Source: Planctomycetaceae bacterium
Lineage (GTDB): Bacteria; Planctomycetota; Planctomycetia; Pirellulales; Pirellulaceae
Length of the DNA stretch: 33,658 nucleotides
Direction: 5' to 3'
Assembly (NCBI GenBank): GCA_007121535.1
Contig: SKKK01000080.1
Span: forward strand, 1 to 33,658
A model generated the notes under the pieces. The model was not told the DNA's origin. It ran no database searches and saw only the letters and a list, made by a program, of their open reading frames with translations. Positions 29,738 through 33,658 of the stretch are shown in pieces. The position numbers and the translations under genes were made by a program. Each line of letters opens with the position of its first letter. Positions within the stretch are counted from its first letter, which is position 1.

Positions 29738-31258
29738 CTAAGACGAATCGACAATCAGATCGTTGCTCACCAAAGTCGCGCCGCCGTCGTAGGCGTTCTT
29801 CGTCGCTGCCTGTCGCTCACTCCAACTGCCCACGGTTCCCGTCAAGGTTGCGATCCCGTTCGTCACCGAGACGGTGACATTGTTCGAGTTGACAAATGGA
29901 CTCCACCACAGGTGACTCTCGATCGACTCTTTGATCTGGGTGTCGGTTTTTCCCGGAGCACGCCGCTCGTAACCAGCCAAGACGTCCTGACCCAGGTACG
30001 CGTCATCAACATAAGGGTCGTAAGTGTAGGGTGTCTCGATGTCAACGCGCAGATGGTTCATCACATCGACGACGCCGACGACGCGCGATGCGAGATCATC
30101 CGCCCGATGCATTGCAAAGTAGGAATTCACCGTTCCGTACAAGGAAGCGGTGTCCCCAACGACGGTTACCGTGATCTCGAATCGGTCGACGTAAGGATCA
30201 CGAAGCAGCGTTTCGCGTATGCCTTGGGCGATCTGCGCATCGGTGGCCCGCGTGACCGGGCGAACTCTTAGCCGATTGTAGACGCCGGAGACGCCTACCG
30301 TATTCCTGGCGTCCTGTTCGGCGGCGCGTCTGGCTTTCAGGTTCTTCACTTCTCCACGCAGGGTGACCAGGCTTCCAGTCACCTCGACCGCAACATTGAA
30401 TGGATTCACACGCGGGTCATGCAGCAAGGCGCGCCTGACGGCATCGCGCACCTGCTCCTCGGACTTGATGAGATACTTTTCTCCGCGCAGCTCCTCGTCA
30501 CGCGCCCATCTTTCGACGTTCAGCTCCGAACTATCGACCGAGTTCACATTGGCCACCAAGGCGTCGCATTCTGCGGAACGCTTCTCGGCAGCACTCCCCA
30601 CGACTCCCGACAGAGTCACCTCGCCGTTGTCGACGACGACGTTGATCAAATAGTCGTCGACCCGCGCATTCCAGCGCAGTGTCTGCTCGATTTCTGCTTG
30701 GATTTCCTCGTCCGGCCGATCGACCTTGTAGGCAACGTCGATTTGGTCTTCGACCGCCCTCACCCCTCGCACACCTTTGGCCACGGTTCTCGCAACCTGG
30801 CGCTGCTGGTGTGAGTGCACGGCGCCCGTCAAAGTCACCTGACCGCTCTCGACCGTCGTCCCGATGATATATGATTCGGTTGCCGGGTCGGCCGCCAGGG
30901 CATTTTCGACATCCTTCCGAACCTGATCGTCCGGACGAAGCGCAGTCGGATTAATGTCTATCCTGTTGACCACCGAACGCACGCCTTTGACCGTCTTGGC
31001 GACGCGAGCAGCCCGCTCCTTGGCCAGAATGCTGTTCACCTTGCCCCTCAAAGTCACAATGCCATCGGTCGTCCTCACGTTGATCAATACGGAAAGAACA
31101 CCCGGATCGAGTATCAACTGGTCTTCGATCTTGTCGCTAATGTCCTGGTCGGTCATCTCGGATTGCACTTCGGCGGTCGTTGGACGAGCGCCCCAAAAAC
31201 AGCACATGGCCGCTGCGATGACGGCTGTAAACGATACCATTTTCAAGCGGAGTGTCAT
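29738..31258 (-). CDS. Secreted protein with six BON domains
   Basis: A 506-residue exported protein. It has a signal peptide (MVSFTAVIAAAMCCFWGARP, cleavage near TTAE) and six consecutive BON domains of about 70 residues with spacers. Each has the pattern I-x-x-x-I-E/R-x-x-L, then DG-x-V-TL-x-G-x-V and a GV-x-x-V-x-N/D close: for example DGIVTLRGKVNSILAKERAA (1), SGQVTLTGAVHSHQQRQVAR (2) and NGIATLTGTVGSWSERQAAT (6). BON domains associate with membranes, and OsmY-like proteins act as periplasmic chaperones. AAGGTGAAACC precedes ATG 31258. A sigma-54-type promoter is at 31347-31363. The frame is intact, unlike the small BON gene at 4171. Confidence 0.92.
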   Translation of the reverse strand: MTLRLKMVSFTAVIAAAMCCFWGARPTTAEVQSEMTDQDISDKIEDQLILDPGVLSVLINVRTTDGIVTLRGKVNSILAKERAARVAKTVKGVRSVVNRIDINPTALRPDDQVRKDVENALAADPATESYIIGTTVESGQVTLTGAVHSHQQRQVARTVAKGVRGVRAVEDQIDVAYKVDRPDEEIQAEIEQTLRWNARVDDYLINVVVDNGEVTLSGVVGSAAEKRSAECDALVANVNSVDSSELNVERWARDEELRGEKYLIKSEEQVRDAVRRALLHDPRVNPFNVAVEVTGSLVTLRGEVKNLKARRAAEQDARNTVGVSGVYNRLRVRPVTRATDAQIAQGIRETLLRDPYVDRFEITVTVVGDTASLYGTVNSYFAMHRADDLASRVVGVVDVMNHLRVDIETPYTYDPYVDDAYLGQDVLAGYERRAPGKTDTQIKESIESHLWWSPFVNSNNVTVSVTNGIATLTGTVGSWSERQAATKNAYDGGATLVSNDLIVDSS

Positions 31259-31346
31259 GGTTTCACCTTACTTCCTTACTCCCGGTTGATCTTCCGGCGG
31301 AAATGCGCCCGCTGCTCATCTTTCCGCCCACAATCGCCCGCTGGCG

Positions 31347-31363
31347 AGCAAATCCCATGCCGG
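31347..31363 (-). promoter_or_regulatory. Sigma-54-type promoter of the six-BON gene
   Basis: Minus strand CCGGCATGGGATTTGCTC: GGCATG-N4-TTGCT with exact spacing, about 88 bp before ATG 31258. No clear activator doublet is found next to it. Confidence 0.75.
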
Positions 31364-31759
31364 ACTGATGGCATGTTCGACAAGGCGTTACGGACACGTC
31401 GAGGCTCTGTCAGAAAGGGGGCTGAGCCGAATGGCACTTCCGCTTGTGGCGCAAGGGTTTACGTCGATCCGAGAGGCTACAGTCCGTAGCGTTGGCACTG
31501 CGACGATGCGTGGCCAATGGGCGATTCGAATGGGAGTCCCTATCACGCGACAGGTCGGCGCGCACCACGACCGCTCACGGATGAGCGAAGTTTTTAAAAT
31601 CGTCGCTTGCACACATCCGTGCTTTACGGCGGTGGGCAGTCAACAGCCGCACATCGTGTCAAATTGCTATTGGATCGGGGCCTTCCTTGGAGTATCAGTA
31701 ACTCCAATCGCTCAGGCCTTCCTTGGAACCCGTGTACCACCAATACCATGGAGGGCCTC
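31364..31759. other. Region without recognisable genes before the IS4 remnant
   Basis: No ORF with homology or a ribosome-binding site is seen. A direct repeat GGCCTTCCTTGGA occurs at about 31679 and 31716. The segment may include the left end of the IS4 element, but no terminal inverted repeat could be assigned. Confidence 0.4.
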
Positions 31760-32254
31760 ATGTCATTGTACCATCCCGATCCTTCCTTGTCACGTCGTTT
31801 CGGCTTGATCCAAGCCTCCTTTTCGCAGTCGGAGGGCTTGCCTTTCGCCGAGGTTCTTCCGGAAGAGGAAATCCAGCAGGCCTTCGCGAACGAAGAAGTG
31901 GACTTTGCTCAGGAAGAGGACCAGATCTACAATCCGGGGCTAACGGTCTGGGCGTTCCTTTCGCAGATCCTGCACAAGGACGAACAACGTTCCTGCGTGG
32001 TGGCCGTCTCGCGGGTTCTGGTGTTGCTGCTGGCCTTGGGCCGGGAGCCATGTTCCAAGAGCACCGGTGCTTATTGCAAGGCTCGCGCCAAGCTGCCGGA
32101 AACCGTCCTGGAACGTCTGGCGGTGGACGAGGCTCGCGGCTGCGAGAAACAATCTCCGCAAGAATGGCTGTGGCCCGGGCCTCATGTGAAGCTGATCGAC
32201 GGGACCACCTGCAGCATGCCGGCTACAGAACAGAATCAAGCCGTCAACCGCTGA
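31760..32254 (+). mobile_element. IS4-family transposase, N-terminal remnant
   Basis: About 164 residues from ATG 31760: MSLYHPDPSLSRRFGLIQAS, then EDQIYNPGLTVWAFLSQILH, DEQRSCVVAVSRVLVLLLAL and GREPCSKSTGAYCKARAKLP, ending WLWPGPHVKLIDGTTCSMPA and TEQNQA. This is the N-terminal region of an IS4-type DDE transposase up to the first catalytic Asp (LIDGTT). The remaining catalytic residues are missing; homology ends near 32245 and IS630 sequence follows on the opposite strand. The element cannot transpose by itself. Confidence 0.85.
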
Positions 32255-32560
32255 GCGTACGTTTCCAGAGCCTCCTCCATGTTCGCGACAAATTCGGCGT
32301 CGGCTTCCGGCGGGATCACCCGGTACTAAACTTTCCGTTTCGTCATGCCGTTTTTTTTAGCGTCCGCCTGACCGTTTCGTGGCTAATCGACGCGACTATT
32401 TCCAATTCGACGACCTTTCTCGCCAGCAGCCTCAATGTCCAGTTCGAGTATCCCTTAGGTGCCGGCCCCAGTCGAGTGGCAATGATTTTTGCTTCCTGTT
32501 CACCGTCCAGAAGTTTGTTGGCGGGAGGGGACTGTGGTTTCTTTCATCCCGCAGAATCAC
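32254..32560 (-). mobile_element. IS630-family transposase remnant
   Basis: The minus strand encodes KKPQSPPANKLLDGEQEAKI, then GYSNWTLRLLARKVVELEIV and SISHETVRRTLKK to a stop at 32343. A second frame continues with YRVIPPEADAEFVANMEEAL and ETYA. These are the helix-turn-helix and linker of IS630 transposases (family: RWTLRLLADRLVEL, ISHETVR, IPPEADAEFVA-ME). A frameshift and a stop (TAG where Trp is usual) separate the parts; the DDE domain is missing. Confidence 0.75.
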
Positions 32561-33090
32561 ATCAGATGGAACCGTAAGATCTTCCGGCAACGGCGAAGCC
32601 GGCCACGCCGCAGCTTGCCGCTGTCGAGCGAGGTTCACAGCCAGAATTCGTCCCCGCCCAAAACGCGAAACCCAGGCGAGCCGGATCGCGAGCGGAATGG
32701 ATGGCAGCTCTGGATGTAAGCACCGTTCCCCGCTGGCGAGCTACGTGAAACGTGGTGAGGCACAAACCTAGAACTGGCGGCCGCGTGCTTCCCTGCGATG
32801 AACCGAGAGGGTTTCGCATAAAATACCCGAAAATCAGAGTCGCGCCAACCCTAATGTTTCGCTTTGACCGGGCACTAGTGTCGACGCATACTCCCTTGCC
32901 CGAAATTCGCTTGCTCCCTAACATTAACTCGTCCAGCTCCCCGTTCTTACTGTTTACCCAACTCGGTGATGCCCGATAGACTGGTATGGGTGCCACATAC
33001 ACCATGGCAGGTGGTTCGTGACAAAAGATTCTTTCCCCCGTGTTAGATTGGTCAGGCTGGCGTGTGTATTGGTCAGTGAGGGGTGGCCAC
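32561..33090. other. Intergenic region before the ECF sigma gene
   Basis: No convincing gene. It is less GC-rich near 32860-33060 than the rest of the window. Close to the sigma gene, ATTGGTCAG occurs at 33047 and again at 33068 as a direct repeat. Confidence 0.45.
33047..33076 (+). repeat. Direct repeat ATTGGTCAG upstream of the ECF sigma gene
   Basis: Two exact 9-bp copies start 21 bp apart, 14-44 bp before ATG 33091. Two-turn spacing is compatible with a regulator or promoter element. Confidence 0.4.
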
Positions 33091-33658
33091 ATGGATACCC
33101 CTGAGACGTGTCACAGTCTGATCGTTCGCCTCCAATGCCGTGACGACGAAGCGGCGTGGGAAGAGTTTGTCGCCATTTATCGGCCGGTCATCGTGCGGGT
33201 GGCGGTGGCTCGGGGTTTGCAGCCGACGGACGCCGAGGACCTTGCCCAGCAGGTGCTCCTCTCGGTCGCTCGTAGCATCCCCCACTGGGTGCACGATCCG
33301 GCGCGAGCCCGTCTTCGGACGTGGCTGGGGCGCATCATCCGCAATGCGGTCGTCAATGCGGTCACCAGACTCGCCGCCGATCGGGGCATCGGTGGCACCG
33401 GAGCCATGATCTCGATGCAGAATACGGCCAACCGGCAAGACGACCTGGCATTGCTGGAAACCGAATGGCAGCGCGAAGCTTTCCGTTGGGCGGCGGACCA
33501 GGTGCGCGATGAAATCCACGCCTCCACGTGGGAAGCGTTTTGGCTGACGGCGATCGAGTCACTGCCCGCTTCGGAGGCCGCTCGGAGGACGGGTAAGTCG
33601 ATCGGTGCGGTCTACATGGCCAAGAGCCGCGTGATGAAACGACTGAAGGAACGAATCC
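33091..33658 (+). CDS. ECF-type sigma-70 family RNA polymerase sigma factor (3' end beyond window)
   Basis: About 189 residues are present. Region 2 runs near residues 10-90: WEEFVAIYRPVIVRVAVARG, then DAEDLAQQVLLSVARSIPHW and ARARLRTWLGRIIRNAVVNA. Region 4 begins near 150: FWLTAIESLPASEAARRTGK and SIGAVYMAKSRVMKRLKERI, the helix-turn-helix that binds the -35 element. The long insert between regions and the SLIVRLQCRDDEAAWEEF opening are typical of planctomycete ECF groups whose genes often stand beside protein kinase genes, which cannot be checked here. The gene starts at ATG 33091 after GTGAGGGG. It is not sigma-54 and is not an obvious activator of this island. Confidence 0.9.
   Translation, partial: MDTPETCHSLIVRLQCRDDEAAWEEFVAIYRPVIVRVAVARGLQPTDAEDLAQQVLLSVARSIPHWVHDPARARLRTWLGRIIRNAVVNAVTRLAADRGIGGTGAMISMQNTANRQDDLALLETEWQREAFRWAADQVRDEIHASTWEAFWLTAIESLPASEAARRTGKSIGAVYMAKSRVMKRLKERI

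Noticed and set aside
29642-32728. 12-bp direct repeat TAAGCACCGTTC at 29642 and 32717 as a composite-element boundary
   Set aside because: A 12-bp match in a window of this size is expected many times by chance, and no terminal inverted repeats accompany it.
1-33658. tRNA genes, rRNA, CRISPR arrays, riboswitches or phage genes
   Set aside because: Both strands were read and nothing with the required structure or s repeat pattern was seen.

Overview
The window is about 33.7 kb of GC-rich bacterial DNA. It looks planctomycete-like: Pirellulales-style families (YXWGXW-repeat protein, multi-BON secreted proteins, a planctomycete-type ECF sigma factor, small orphan proteins) and remnants of IS4 and IS630 elements. 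The assignment is by family resemblance only. No tRNA, rRNA or CRISPR array was seen.

Layout, left to right. (1) 1-4.8 kb, minus strand: hsp20-lon, a TIM-barrel isomerase with an uncharacterised primase-like protein, a short BON protein and a small basic protein. (2) 5.2-13.8 kb, mostly plus: a secreted double-PDZ protein and HdeD, a phasin-like protein (minus), a truncated adenylate kinase, an RND/MMPL exporter, a proline-rich peptide, an ATP-grasp remnant, MscS and a His-rich secreted protein. (3) 13.9-17.2 kb, minus: Fe-superoxide dismutase followed by a decayed group-3 [NiFe]-hydrogenase operon. (4) 17.5-22 kb, plus: a YXWGXW protein with a PEP(K/V)(Q/K) tail, two small genes with frame breaks, and a TIGR01777 epimerase. 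(5) 22-26 kb: inorganic pyrophosphatase, aldo/keto reductase and zinc-ribbon operon, a ZIP transporter remnant and an aldehyde dehydrogenase. (6) 26.4-31.3 kb: a rhodanese with an in-frame TGA at a conserved Cys position, DUF72 and cupin fragments, nicotinamidase, a baeRF-type protein, a SpoIIAA-like gene with an in-frame TAA, and a six-BON secreted protein. (7) 31.7-33.7 kb: transposase remnants and the start of an ECF sigma gene.

The main result is regulatory. Sixteen sites fit the sigma-54 promoter (GG-N10-GC within TGGCAY-N5-TTGC), nearly all 50-160 bp upstream of a gene start and facing it. Seven intergenic regions also carry a doublet of the palindrome GNCA-N3-TGNC with copies offset by exactly 21 bp, in the position expected for an enhancer-binding activator; an eighth is degenerate. 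Several doublets sit between divergent sigma-54 promoters. The island therefore reads as one co-regulated stress, redox and dormancy programme: chaperone and protease, envelope proteins, channel and exporter, SOD, hydrogenase, pyrophosphatase, aldehyde detoxification and NAD salvage.

The second result is decay. Many genes are broken by internal deletions, homopolymer frameshifts or single stop codons, and the missing piece of the hydrogenase large subunit lies 8 kb away, inverted, against the pyrophosphatase gene. A roughly 140-bp palindromic repeat occurs twice in opposite orientation. The promoters look better preserved than many of the genes. All motif counts were made by eye.
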